NCBI RefSeq assembly: GCF_910592395.1
Contig: NC_088309.1
Coordinates: 8,372,501-8,436,500 of the forward strand
Length of the DNA stretch: 64,000 nt
Origin: Lineus longissimus
Taxonomy: Eukaryota > Nemertea > Pilidiophora > Heteronemertea > Lineidae
Reading direction: 5' to 3'
Shown here piece after piece: positions 52,501 to 62,043 of the stretch. A model generated the notes under the pieces. That model searched no databases and had not been told where the DNA came from. It worked only from the letters and a program-made list of their open reading frames with translations. The stretch's first letter is position 1. Each line of letters opens with the position of its first letter. The position numbers were made by a program, and so were the translations under genes.

Positions 52501-55365
52501 AAAGCTAGTAAAGACATCATAGTCACAGGTGAGAATAAGAACAGTCGATTGCTGAAACTACTCTAGGTTGTCAGGCTAATACTAGGTGGCAGCACCATAA
52601 AGTAAATGTTTTCTGTCGGCCCCTGACACAATTTGAGACATAGGACTAGCATATCGTCACTCTCCTAAAATAAATGCCCAAGTAAATTTTTGGCCAAATT
52701 GATATTTTCGCCTAAAGTCACCTGTGAAGCAGTTATGTCAGATGGGTGATTGGACATCTCGGTTGACTTTCTTATGAGACAATCCAGAATTAGTCCAGGT
52801 CAGGTTACAAATTTATACCGATAACAAGATTTTTGTTACAGGTGGCTATGATCACATGGTAAAGCTTTGGGACACACGAACTGCCGCTAGTGTACTGACA
52901 GTCAACCACGGTCAGCCCGTAGAGAGCGTTCTGATGTTCCCAGGTGGCGGAATATTCCTCTCGGCCGGTGGGAACTACATCAATGTGTGGGATGCCCTTG
53001 CGGGAGGCAAGCTCCTGGCTCGGCTCAGCAACCATCATAAAACAATCATGTCCATGTGCTTCTCTTGTAACCATCAGAGGCTTCTGTCCGCATCTTTGGA
53101 CAGGTGAGATTGTATTTCTTCCTTGTACAGAAGAACCTCTCTGTTAGGCACATTCTTCGGACTGAGAGTTGCTGTCCTTCATTGACAAATGTCCCAGATT
53201 TGGGACCAAAATAAGTGTCCTTCTTAGAGCGGATGTCCTCGCTCTAAGGAAAGGGTGTTCTTTTAGGAAGAAGTAATGAAAAGAACAAATTGCTCTTGTT
53301 GATTTTAATGTTAGCGAGCTTTTTCGAAAGCGAATCTGTTCATTCCGATTCAGAATAGTTCCATTTCGTCAATAATCTAATCTTCTCTTTCACCATTCAG
53401 GCACGTCAAAGTATATGATGTAGCCACATATAAAGTTGTTCATACGCTCGACTACCCTGGTCAGATCCTCAGTCTTGGAGTCGCGGTAAGTCTGTATGAA
53501 TGGTATATTGTTTGTCGTCGTTGGGGTCTTCTCTCACACCAGCCTTTGTGTCAAAGGACAGGTTGTTCCTGTCCTGCAGGCTGGCCAGCCAACTGCAGCC
53601 TGTGTAGATTGCCGAGAAGCTTTCCTGTCCTGCCAACTTAGTGACATCCTTGGAATCTATTGTTTAAAATGGTCTGTATTGAATGCAGGCAGTCTTGAAG
53701 AAGAGTTTATTCCTTACAGAGAATACATGTTGATATTTTACATATCATTCTAAACAGTCCCTTGATTTCTCTTCCATTTTTCTCAATGCAGCCAGACGAC
53801 AGTGTTATTTGTGTAGGTATGGCAGACGGCCTACTTTCAATCCAACACAGAAAACCAGAAGACACACCCGACAAGAAAGTGAAGAAAAAGAAGAAAGTAT
53901 CATATCGATATTCAGTAAAAGGCAAACAGTACACTCCAAGCAAGGTAAGTTCAGGGACAAATATGCAATGAGATTTTCAAAAGTTTGGTCGAGTGCTAAA
54001 TCATTTCTAAATTGGATATTTCTGTTTGTTTCAGGATGACCATGTCATAGAGAAAAGGCGGAGGGAACAACTACAGAAATATGACAAGTATTTCAAGAAA
54101 TTTGAACACAGTAAGGCACTTGATGCAGGATTGGATGTAAGTATTTAACACAACAAAACTCACTTGCCCTTGGTACACTTGTATAGTTTAGAGGTTTGTA
54201 GAGTGTACCTTACTGATGGTTTGCCATTAAGCCTGTCACAGAACTCTCTTAAGTGTATCTGTCTTGATGGTAGTGATGCTGCAATGTCTTCGAGGAAGAC
54301 ACAAAGACATGGGTCCCGGAAGAGTCCGTTCAATAGAAAAAATTGCCAGACTAAAGAATCTGGCCCCAACCCTTTGAACTTGAACATATTTTCTTCCGTA
54401 TTTTCTAGCTGCGTGTAAGACAGACGACCCCCGAGGTGACTGTGAGTGTATTACAGGAGCTCATCAGGAGAGGTGGCATCCATTCTGCTTTAGCTGGTCG
54501 CGATGAAAAATCGTTAGGAATTATCCTCAAGTTTTTACAAAAGTGAGTGCCCATCAGTTACAAGATCCCTGTGAGGATTTTGAATATTCCATTGTCACTG
54601 AATCCTCCTATCTGTATTGGCCAACGTATGAGTTGTGGGATTGTCACTATGTAGTTCGGGAAATTAGTATAGGCGGCAGAACACATCTTCAGATCTTAAC
54701 AGAGATTTTAAAATTGTTTGGGTGATGCCTTCCCTACATGTTAGTTAGATTTGCCTCTTTATTTTCAGGAACATCAGTAATCCAAAATACATGACCACCT
54801 TATTAGATGTAGCTACCATTATATTAGGTAAGTGTCTCCCCCAAAATCTTGAGTGGTTCTTGTTGTCCATTGCTGCTATGATTGGAAAGTCAGGAGGAAA
54901 ACTCCGTTATGAGGAACGAGAAATTACTGCTACTTGTTGGCCACCATGTAGGACGTTGTAATCCTGGAGGGCAAATGGAAGGCATGTGGTCTCCTTGTCT
55001 TTGCTGCAAAAACTATAATTCTGGATAAGTTTTGTGTAAAGTTTATTGGGACGCCCTGTATATATTTGAAATGGGTACACCCCTGCTCTTCATAACACTT
55101 GATTGCTATGGTTATCTTTGTCCTCCCTCTTTCAGATCTTTATTCGCCCCAGATCGGCCAGTCCACCGTCCTGGATGATTACTTCCTCCGACTAAAACTG
55201 ACCGTTGATCGCGAGATAGGATACATGAAAATGTTAATGGAGACAATGGGGACCATGGATACGTTATTTGCTTCTGCATCGCAGACTGATACGCCTAGTG
55301 ACAGTTTGATGAAAGACAGTTTACCTATGTTGGTGCCATCAAAGAGTGCAGCGGTATCAGTATAG
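49432..55365 (+). CDS. UTP15: UTP15, U3 snoRNA-associated WD40 protein, complete twelve-exon gene
   Basis: The coding sequence joins 49432-49524, 51462-51554, 51787-51971, 52177-52300, 52474-52528, 52842-53103, 53401-53485, 53792-53944, 54035-54136, 54409-54542, 54769-54827 and 55136-55365. The total is 1575 nt, 524 residues plus TAG, close to the roughly 518 residues of human UTP15. All junctions are GT-AG and phase-consistent. Residues about 35-310 form the WD40 propeller (for example [32 protein letters not shown]). Residues about 350-500 are the all-helical UTP15 C-terminal domain ([21 protein letters not shown]). The protein belongs to the t-UTP/UtpA subcomplex of the nucleolar small-subunit processome, needed for rRNA transcription and 18S processing; this is family knowledge. 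A lysine-rich patch (KKVKKKKK) lies between the domains. Most introns are under about 350 bp, except intron 1 at 1.9 kb. It is transcribed divergently from ARID3. Confidence 0.97.
51124..51174. repeat. Hairpin with perfect 11-bp core stem
   Basis: GCAGAAAAGCC (51135-51145), loop TTC and GGCTTTTCTGC (51149-51159) pair perfectly. Outer AGTAGCGC and GCGCGCTTACTACT extend the stem imperfectly. It could be a foldback element or an RNA stem-loop in the UTP15 pre-mRNA. Confidence 0.65.
51247..51410. mobile_element. 164-bp foldback element with ~40-bp inverted ends, UTP15 intron 1
   Basis: Left AGGCCCTTACACCTGGCGG, then TGGAAGCCACTGCT, matches the reverse complement of the right end, AGACCCTTTTAGTTACACCA then GGCGGAGGAAGCCACTGCT. 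It has no coding content. Target duplication could not be fixed. It is likely a MITE. Confidence 0.7.
51462..51554 (+). CDS. UTP15: UTP15 coding exon 2
   Basis: The acceptor TTTTATTTCAG is followed by [18 protein letters not shown] and ends in NSAR at the GTAAGA donor. The exon has 31 codons, phase 0 at both ends. It begins the first blade of the propeller. Confidence 0.95.
51787..51971 (+). CDS. UTP15: UTP15 coding exon 3 (WD40 blades)
   Basis: This 185-nt exon codes [20 protein letters not shown], then the conserved [19 protein letters not shown] and a GH-containing repeat end (TFTGHN). Acceptor is TTTTTCAG and donor CG|GTATG, phase 2. Confidence 0.96.
52177..52300 (+). CDS. UTP15: UTP15 coding exon 4 (WD40 blade)
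   Basis: This exon codes [20 protein letters not shown] and [25 protein letters not shown]...VMIWD is a classical WD40 unit. Acceptor is CATTCCAG, donor ACG|GTAAGC, ending in phase 0. Confidence 0.97.
52474..52528 (+). CDS. UTP15: UTP15 coding exon 5 (55-nt small exon)
   Basis: The exon codes [19 protein letters not shown], linking exon 4 (NEHT) to exon 6 ([10 protein letters not shown]). Human UTP15 has a matching DYVR...ITGSYDHTVK segment. Acceptor is TTATTTTAG, donor CAG|GTGAG, phase 1. Confidence 0.95.
52842..53103 (+). CDS. UTP15: UTP15 coding exon 6 (WD40 blades)
   Basis: This is the longest exon, 262 nt. It codes [19 protein letters not shown], then [27 protein letters not shown] and [14 protein letters not shown]. 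The HGQPVESVL and HHKT motifs are hallmarks of UTP15. It ends RLLSASLD plus two bases of Arg. Confidence 0.97.
53126..53275. mobile_element. GGACACC-family foldback element in UTP15 intron 6
   Basis: The left end TACAGAAGAACCTCTCTGTTAGG matches the 1717-1782 arm (TACAGTAGAAGCTCTCT). The right part reads, in reverse, AGAACACCCTTTCC. An internal CTTAGAGCGGATGTCC / CGCTCTAAGG hairpin is present. Borders are approximate. Confidence 0.55.
53401..53485 (+). CDS. UTP15: UTP15 coding exon 7
   Basis: After CACCATTCAG the exon completes Arg and codes [20 protein letters not shown] and QILSLGVA. It closes the WD40 region and ends in phase 0 at GCG|GTAAGT. Confidence 0.96.
53486..53791 (+). other. UTP15 intron 7, unremarkable
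   Basis: This 306-bp intron has GTAAGT donor and CAATGCAG acceptor. I see only a short local duplication of CAGG/CTGTCC words near 53560. The shorter introns 2-4 and 8-10 also hold nothing notable. Confidence 0.75.
53792..53944 (+). CDS. UTP15: UTP15 coding exon 8 (last blade and lysine-rich linker)
   Basis: This exon codes [20 protein letters not shown], the last propeller strand, followed by a lysine-rich segment DKKVKKKKK and [14 protein letters not shown]. The basic patch suits nucleolar or RNA association (inference). It has 51 codons, phase 0 at both ends. Confidence 0.96.
54035..54136 (+). CDS. UTP15: UTP15 coding exon 9
   Basis: This exon codes [20 protein letters not shown], then [14 protein letters not shown]. 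It opens the UTP15 C-terminal helical domain; human UTP15 has a similar [20 protein letters not shown] segment. It has 34 codons and is phase 0. Confidence 0.96.
54409..54542 (+). CDS. UTP15: UTP15 coding exon 10
   Basis: This exon codes [20 protein letters not shown], then [28 protein letters not shown] is a near-invariant UTP15_C signature. Acceptor is TTTTCTAG, donor AA|GTGAGT, phase 2. Confidence 0.97.
54769..54827 (+). CDS. UTP15: UTP15 coding exon 11 (59-nt small exon)
   Basis: The exon completes Lys and codes [19 protein letters not shown] before G|GTAAGT in phase 1. It belongs to the helical C-terminal domain and aligns with the NLSQPRFAPVLINAAEIII segment of the human protein. Confidence 0.95.
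54828..55135 (+). other. UTP15 intron 11, unremarkable
   Basis: This is a 308-bp intron with GTAAGT donor and CTCTTTCAG acceptor. No repeat or structure was found. Confidence 0.75.
55136..55365 (+). CDS. UTP15: UTP15 terminal coding exon 12
   Basis: After CTCTTTCAG the exon codes [17 protein letters not shown], a paired-helix segment with [20 protein letters not shown], and a low-complexity Ser/Asp tail that ends in TAG at 55363-55365. The LLETLGMMDMLFA-like motif fixes the homology. The tail after this motif is not conserved. Confidence 0.97.
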
Positions 55366-55543
55366 CAGGAGGATGACTCAGTTCTCGGAATACTTCCTTG
55401 GACCACATCAAATGAAAACTCTCATGGACTAATAATGCCGGAGTTGTATTTGCCTCGGTGCTCTGAAAAGGAAGTGTTCAATATATAGATTCTACCTTGG
55501 TATCTTGCAGGGGTGGTTCATAAATTGTTGGTTGTAATACATA

Positions 55544-55549
55544 AATAAA
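55544..55549 (+). terminator. UTP15 polyadenylation signal
   Basis: An AATAAA hexamer lies 179 bp past the UTP15 stop. It is followed within about 20-30 bp by a T-rich stretch and GTGG. It gives a short 3' UTR that ends just before the tandem repeat array. Confidence 0.7.
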
Positions 55550-55574
55550 AGACATGAAATTTATTTTAGCGTGG

Positions 55575-57960
55575 TTCCTGCTCTTCTGACTGTCTTGGGT
55601 CAGTCTGTGAATCAGAATGTCTCAAGAAAGAAAGGTTGTGACTACATCCAGTTACTGTGCTGTGCCAATGTCTTCATTGGACTGTCTCGGCCAATGACAA
55701 GTTGTCACAGCTTGGGCATGTCCTGACAAAGTCAGGTTGTGACCACATCCAGGTATTGTGCTCGGACAGTATCTGCCAAAGTCCAGAAAGAGGGCTCTGG
55801 CTTGTCCAGAGAAAGACAGGTTGTGAATGCATCCAAGTACTGTGATGTGACATGCAGTGTCTCGATTGTACTGTCTCAACCAATGACACAAGTCGCTGCA
55901 GGCTGTGGAATGTCCCGACAGAGACATGTTGTGACTGCATCCAGGAACTGTGCTGTGACAATGTCTTCATTGGACTGTCTCGGCCAATGACTAATTGCTG
56001 GTTTAGATTGAGTTGGCTGTGGCATGTGCCAACAAAGGCAGGTTGTGACTGCATCCAAGTCTTGTGCTGTGACAGCGTCTTGATCGAACTGTCTAAGCCA
56101 TGACCAGTTACTACAGCCTAGATTAAGACCAATGAAGAGGAAATTGCCATAACAACGGGGAGACACTTCAGCAACTTTAGAACTGAAGAGACAGCACTGC
56201 AAGAGGCCGCCAAGAGACTGACCCAGGGGTGAACTAAAGCCTAGCCAGAGACGTTTGTTATCTTTACCGATCCCCTCCTCTGTGCGAAAAGCACTCAAGA
56301 ACCTTTGGAGCGAGGATCTAGATATCCTGACTTCATTCCTCAAAATACTTTGCAGCGACAAAAGGAAGATGGGGCTGTTGTGGATTCCAGCCCATTGCAA
56401 CATCAGCGGCATGAAAGAGCCGGCCGTCTCGCAAAGGAAATGAGTAAGAAGGAGCACGGATCCTAGCCTATCCTACGAACACGTCGAAACATCAGCAGGT
56501 AAGAAAACTTCCAAGACTAAATAGAAGGACAACCAGCCTGGATATGATACTAAACCTACCGTGATCTCATCAGAAGAAGAATCAGGTCGACACATCCCGT
56601 CTCCGAACAGGCCACTGCAGACTTCGACACTATCTGCTCAACAACTTTGGAATTGGAGAGAGGTACCAGCTTTACGACCACGAGAGCGAACTCCGTCAGA
56701 CGACAGCATTCGTCACAAGAAAAGGCCCGGACTGTCCATCGGAGGTTGAATACACAAAAGAAGAAGTCTTGGACTGAGTTGGCTGTTGTATTTCCGACCA
56801 AGACAGGTTGTGACTACATCAAGCTTCTATTAAGAGGCAGTGTCTTAATCGGAGTTGTTGTCTCAACCGATGATAGGTTGTTACAATCTTAGAATGAATG
56901 GGCTGTGGCAGCCCGAAGACAGGTTGTGACTACATGTATTCCAGGTACATGTACTTATTATGTTGTAAATGTGTCTCGTTCAGATTGTCTCATCCAGTGT
57001 CTCAGGTTCGTAACGCGGCCTCCGGTGGACCATACCGATGGCACACACGTCTTGTTTGGCATCAAGCCAGCGCAGCCGTATGACGTAGGCCCTATTTTCG
57101 GATAACTACACTGGCGCCTTTTAACAGACGTCTGGGTCGAATGATCTCAAACTTCCTATCGTGTCTCACACATTTTGAGATTATTTTGCAGGGATTTTTG
57201 CAGCGGGGTCCCGATCAGATTTACTGACTGATGGGCCCTGCTGATTTCATGCGCGCTCAGCTCAGTTGCATGGTTCAAGCAGTGTTCACCTGGTGATTCA
57301 AAACTTCCGTAGCTACGAATTGCATCACTCCGACCATGAACTTCGAGCTTATCAAATGCTCTCTTAGTCCCGATCTCTGCTCAAAGTGTCAGGAGATTGA
57401 ATGGGTTGTGGCATGATCCGACAACGACAGGTTGTGACTGAATGTATTCCATACTGTTCCGTAACAGTGTCTTGATCTGATTGTCTCAACGAATGACAAG
57501 TTGCTGCAGTCAAGATGGGCTGCATCCTCGAAAATTCTGAGTCAGCCCTATCCTCCTCCCCTCGCACACGTTATAAGTTCGCGTGCAGAGTGTTGGCCTG
57601 AGGTTCAGGATGGATGGGCTGTGGCATATACCGGCAAAGGCAGGTTGTGACTATATCAAGGTACTGTGCTCTGACAGTGACTGTCTTAATCGACTGTCTC
57701 AACCAAAGACAAAGCTGTTAAAGACTTAGATTGAGTTGCCTCAAGCATGCCCCGACAAAGACAGGTTGTGACTGCATACACACACCGCTGCTGTGGTAGC
57801 GTCTTAATCGAGTTGTTACAGTCTTATCTTGAGTGGGCTGTGGCATGTCCTAACACAGAAAAGTTACACATCCAGGTAATCTTTGTGGCAGTGTCTTGAT
57901 TGGACTGTTTTCATATCCGAGTCAAGAGCAAACGTCATGTCTTGATATGCGACGATGGAA
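55575..57960. repeat. Degenerate tandem repeat array with AGGTTGTGACTACATCCAG core
   Basis: The core AGGTTGTGACT(A/G)CATCCAG recurs at about 55633, 55734, 55818, 55926, 56040, 56804, 56921, 57429, 57642, 57762 and 57860. Between cores the monomers share GTGTCTTGATTGGACTGTCT, CAACCAATGACAAGTTG, GAGTGGGCTGTGGCATG and TCCCGACAAAGAC. Spacing is 84-120 bp where uninterrupted. Three larger gaps are insertions: about 56124-56770 (retroelement piece), about 57010-57390 and about 57520-57600. The array begins only about 25 bp after the UTP15 poly(A) signal. Antisense open frames in it are artefacts of the repeat. Confidence 0.85.
56124..56770 (+). pseudogene. Broken RNase H-domain fragment of a retrotransposon, nested in the tandem array
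   Basis: One plus frame (from about 56255) carries a decayed RNase H region: a SSVRKALKNL stretch resembling the family's DSLSALQAL segment, then LLWIPAHCNISG at about 56375-56410, the hallmark W-x-P-x-H-C-x-I-x-G of the RNase H C-terminal part in non-LTR elements. Straight after this the reading shifts: ERAGRLAKE, the expected continuation, is in another frame, which indicates a one-base loss near 56410. Upstream (FRTEETALQEAAKRL, another frame, near 56177) and downstream residues are similarly split. There are several stops and no intact enzyme. Flanking repeat monomer sequence (AGATTAAG before, ACTGAGTTGGCTG after) shows where it entered the array. Confidence 0.7.
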
Positions 57961-59234
57961 AGACTCTATAACTTGGGACATCCCAACATGTTACACAGAT
58001 ACGACACCTTTCCTCAGAATGATGAACTAAGTCAAGTGCGTTGTAGTTTACCCCATTGTTTCCAGAGGACGCGCCCTGTTTTTCGTGTCCAAATCGTTTC
58101 TCGGTATCTTTCTAAAGGTTGATCTCGGGTGATTTTTGTCGCAAAGATATTTTCACCCGATCTTTTTGCATAAAAAGCCGAAGATATTGAATGACATGTT
58201 ATGAAATCGAGTTTTGGGACAGTGACTAACACGGAAGGGCTGCGAGGGTAGCTACCACCCCCTAAAGCTGCCGCCGATGCTGTCAGCATCTTGACGGTTC
58301 ACTGCTTGGCAAGCGTTTTTTTCGAATTGATGATAGTTTGGTGTGTCCATTAGCACTGGATGACGGAACATATCGCCTCGATGACAGTGGTGCCATTAGG
58401 TAATGAGATATAGGCGTGACTAAAACTCACAAATCATGAAAAAAAGTTAGACATTTGACATCTGTTCTTTCTTAATCAACAGTTGTCTTTGTCCCAGCAA
58501 GCCTTTATTACGATGGCATTCGATGACTTCTAACATGCACATCTGCTATTGTTGCTGACAGTTTCCTCTGTGTAAGGGTATTCTGCATGCCCAGTGCTTC
58601 AGCCTACTTTTTACATTTCAACCGCCCGAGAAAATTTACTTCCTCATTTCCCGTTGTTAAGTCCGGCGCATATCAGTTAGCTACATTTGGCCTTCTGAGG
58701 CGAGGAAAGGGTATTATATTGCTTGTGCGAAATTCACTTTTTATTAATGGGTTCCCAATGCACACTCATCCGTAAGACAGTCGAACTTGGTTGTGGTCAT
58801 CATCATGTTGGATCGCTTTGTGGCGCAGCCTCAGCAAATGATGCTATCATTTAAACGACATTCCCGACGATGAAAAAGGCCACTCGTCGCTCCCGGACGT
58901 TACGATAAGTGGACATTTCGGCCTGAATTAGCATCAGCAACTCCATAAATTCAGTATGTGTTAATGGAAATAACATAACTCATTCGCAATCGCTAAAAAA
59001 TATAACAAATCGTCTAGTTTGTTTGTGTGGTCATACAATTTGCGACCGACCTTGTCCGATATTCTGGACTAACTTTCCAATGATTGTCTTTATTGTTATT
59101 GCCTCACCCAAACTATTTTTGTCGATTGTGTCCTGCTGGAATTCAGATACTGGTCAAGCAATAATAGAGAGGTAAGATACATCATACCGAACTCTCCGAA
59201 CCACGACTGGTGCACTTCGATTCACCTTTCAGAG
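57961..59234. other. Unassigned sequence, no gene recognised
   Basis: Moderate GC. Short open frames look random. I see no repeats shared with the array to the left and no splice-linked exons. Confidence 0.6.
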
Positions 59235-59627
59235 CATTATCATATAGTCAATCGCGGCGAGTAGAGTAACCACGGTCTTCTGGAATCTCTGATCGAAGCT
59301 ACTGCCTCTCGGGCTGTTCCCACCAAAACTCACGCAAGCACATCCTTGCACCGTCCCTTCGAAGCTGGTCCTGATAACATCATTGTGGTTTCAGTTGTTG
59401 CCATGGGCAGCATGGCGGTTGACCAAGACCCACTCCTCGTAGTTCACGTCATCTCCATGTCTGACGAAGGTCAAGGTCAACACCTTGGTTCTAAAACTTA
59501 GCTTGACGTCGATCATGGCTACAGATGTACTATCTATAGTTTCAGCAGATAGGTCAAGCTCAGGATTATGGTTGCAGGATGGAGCCGGGTCAAGGCAGTC
59601 AAGACCATGATATCCATGAATACAGCA
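59235..59627 (-). other. Unassigned reading frame broken by one in-frame TGA
   Basis: From 59627 the minus strand is open for 78 codons (HGYHGLDCLDPAPSCNHNPE, later AMIDVKLSFRTKVLTLTF and NYEEWVLVNRHAAHGNN) to a TGA at 59393-59391. The same frame then continues open for about 50 more codons (NHNDVIRTSFEGTVQG ... VVTLLAAIDYMIML). No ATG begins the first part. The composition is protein-like but I recognise no family. A decayed gene or pseudogene exon is the simplest reading; selenoprotein readthrough is very unlikely without a SECIS element. Confidence 0.3.
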
Positions 59628-61140
59628 TTATATCTGGGGCATAAGCCACATGTTGTTCACCCACGTCCCAGAGCAACACGGCTCATTGGCAAGAATTCGC
59701 GCGGCTCGGTTCTCGTGTCGTTTACCACTTCTGTCTCATTTACCATGCTGATATGGGAAGGCATCCCGCTTGAGTGCTCTTGGTTCTCAAGTTGTGGGAT
59801 ACCACTGACGTTTTTTCATGCCGAAACACGTCTTTCAGGCCAAAAATGCGAAAAAGGAATCCTCCAGAGACACATTACAAATGCTGTCTTGACATAGAGG
59901 TAGCCAACAAAGATCCCTTCATGACTTTTCGGATGTATTCGTCTGTCTACATGTATATTCTCCCTAAAAGCTGATGTTTTAGCTTACACTTCAGTTTGGC
60001 AGTTAAACCTTCTCCAGATTCCAGACTTGGGGAGCTCCGTGGACAGCTTCTGGCCGGGTCAAGCTTGCCAATCAAGGGGTCCTTCAGAATCCATTACCAC
60101 AATTTGAGCACGCTCGTCATTGGTTCGCGTAAAACGTATTTTTCTGAACCCGATATTGAAGGTGCATGCATTTGAGCCATTTCCAACCTTGGTTGAACCA
60201 ATCAGTCCTGAGCAGCAACGCCAGTATGAATTAATTCACTGCCACCGACGATGTGAAAATATGACTACATTTTTACGATTCCCTCAGTTGGGCGAAGAGC
60301 CTTTTACTTGCACACTTTTGAAGCACCCTTGCAAATAAGTGGCGATAACAAATTTTTCTCAGCCTCATTTCTTCGAGCAGTTTCTGCTATACGCACTTTT
60401 TTATAGGCAGTGACGGCGCTTTTTAATAACCACCTCTTCTGCAATTTATGCTACAGTTTTGTACATCACTCTATTTTTTTAACTGTCAGACCAGTTTCTG
60501 ATAATGACTGCACCACATAGAAGAGTTGGGTACATCCGTGATGCCTCAGACACCCCGGTTGATGGCATGACTGATATCGTGTTCTCAATAAATCGAACTC
60601 GGGGCAATGAAACTTCCCAGTCTAAACGTTGCCGCCACTTACCCCATTCAACCAGCCACAAACTGATATAATCTCGGACTACTTCATCTCGTGATCTCTC
60701 ATTCATTTTCATATTCAGATTATTATTTTACAGATCGAGAATCGATAAAAAATACACGGCAGGTCGAGTTTTGGCATTTCTTTCAATCGTTGAGTCTCAA
60801 ATCGCCCGCCCGCGAAAGCACGCTGAAAAACCTTCAGCATCCTTAACATTTGCGAGCCGAATGACGTTTGAGATAGACTCTTGGTGGCCCGCAGCACGCG
60901 TGCAGGACATAAAATATCGGAATAGTCTTAAGGAATGCCAGCAAGACGCCAGAAATGGTAGCCAGCAACTGCTGACGCTGGCAGTAGACGCGGCGATCTC
61001 TTAAACTCGTTGGATTTCATTAACGAAAATCTCTTTTTGCCAGCGACGAAATATGATTCAGTAGCTTGTTGCTTTCGCCGGCCACAGCAGACAAATCGAT
61101 AGATGTGGCGGCAACGAAACCCCTAAATCAAGTACCACAC
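59628..61140. other. Unassigned sequence with short open frames, no gene recognised
   Basis: Minus frames at 60479-60712 and 60715-60897 are adjacent and open but match no domain I know. Plus frames overlap them. GC is higher than in the left half of the window. It may include decayed coding sequence, which I cannot demonstrate. Confidence 0.5.
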
Positions 61141-61260
61141 ATTAGTGAGGTTCCGATTTTGATCCGAAGTTGAGGACGAAAACTTTTTTTCTATCCGTCG
61201 TCAAAATGCCACACCTCGTACTCGTTTTCGTTCTGTGATCAAAATCAGAACCTCTCTATT
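61141..61260. mobile_element. 120-bp foldback element
   Basis: ATTAGTGAGGTTCCGATTTTGATC at the left (61141-61164) and the reverse complement of the right end, AATAGAGAGGTTCTGATTTTGATC, differ at only a few positions. GACGAAAAC / AACGAAAACGAG continue the symmetry. No coding potential. Confidence 0.65.
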
Positions 61261-61509
61261 ATAAAAACCGACGGAACTCAAGTTATTTGTTTGCTTAGTT
61301 TTCCTTTATTATAATAATGTCCGACAAAACATATTTACAGTACAATGCATGGTGTATGAAATGATGGCACGATGGACACCTAAGTACCCTGGCATTGATT
61401 AGTTTGTCAGTGCATTCCAAACATGTCTCCTCGAAATAATGGAAGTACAAAGCGCACCTTATTAAATGTTCATTACTGTGCATTTTCAAGTGCCCACTTG
61501 TGGTATTCT

Positions 61510-61551
61510 CTCCCCATATGTTTACGCCAACAGGCATAAACATATGGGGAG
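61510..61551. repeat. 42-bp near-perfect hairpin
   Basis: CTCCCCATATGTTTA (61510-61524) pairs perfectly with 61537-61551. The inner GCC/GGC also pair, leaving one C-A mismatch and an AACA loop. Such a stem-loop is striking in isolation but too short for a typical animal pre-miRNA. It is likely a foldback relic or recent inverted duplication. Confidence 0.8.
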
Positions 61552-61725
61552 TTTTCAGAATGTAAAGAAACGCAAAAAATCGGCAATTCGAGAGCGGTGA
61601 AAATTTATAGTCTACATAATAACAGAATACTATTCACTTTCGCGTTTTTTGTGCATAAACGGTTATAAATTCCAGAGTCCATGTGGATTGCAGAATCAAT
61701 GTTGGGTTATTTCATGCATCATCTC

Positions 61726-62043
61726 TTAGCTTATATAAGCAGATAGAACATGAAAATGTAACTCCTCGTCAGTACTAAAGTATCCTCTCGCGTGGGTGGT
61801 TCGCGTATAGGGACCGCCAAAGACGATCAATTTCATACCATCTTTGGCACCGTTCATGGGGCATTTATACACGTACTTCAATGCCGACTCGCGGACAACG
61901 ATACCGAAATGTAGGTACGATGCATTGGTTGCCTCACTCAATGACATTCCAATACAATTACGGTGTCGATGTCTCACCAAACACTGCAAGGGTGGAACTA
62001 TATAAACTAAAGGCAAAAACATGCAGGCGGTAGATATTACCAA
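61726..62043 (-). other. Unassigned 105-codon open frame with signal-peptide-like start
   Basis: The frame begins ATG and codes MVISTACMFLPLVYIVPPLQ, a hydrophobic stretch like a secretory signal, followed by a Cys/His/Tyr-containing region (MSLSEATNASYLHFGIVVRE, GAKDGMKLIVFGGPYTRT) to a stop. I recognise no family. No promoter or poly(A) signal was identified. A small secreted protein, a pseudogene or chance are all possible. Confidence 0.25.

Larger units (their letters stand above)
52529..53400 (+). other. UTP15 introns 5 and 6, flanking exon 6
   Basis: Intron 5 (52529-52841) has no notable content. Intron 6 (53104-53400) is half occupied by a GGACACC-family element at about 53126-53275. 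The coding exon 52842-53103 lies between them. Confidence 0.75.

Noticed and set aside
55876-56457. 193-codon minus-strand frame
   Set aside because: It is antisense to the tandem array and the retroelement fragment. The true coding relic (WIPAHC motif) is on the plus strand.
61295-61543. 82-codon minus frame with two C-x2-C pairs and HLKMH, considered as a zinc-finger gene
   Set aside because: Spacing between Cys and His pairs does not fit C2H2 or RING fingers, and the frame starts inside the 61510-61551 hairpin.
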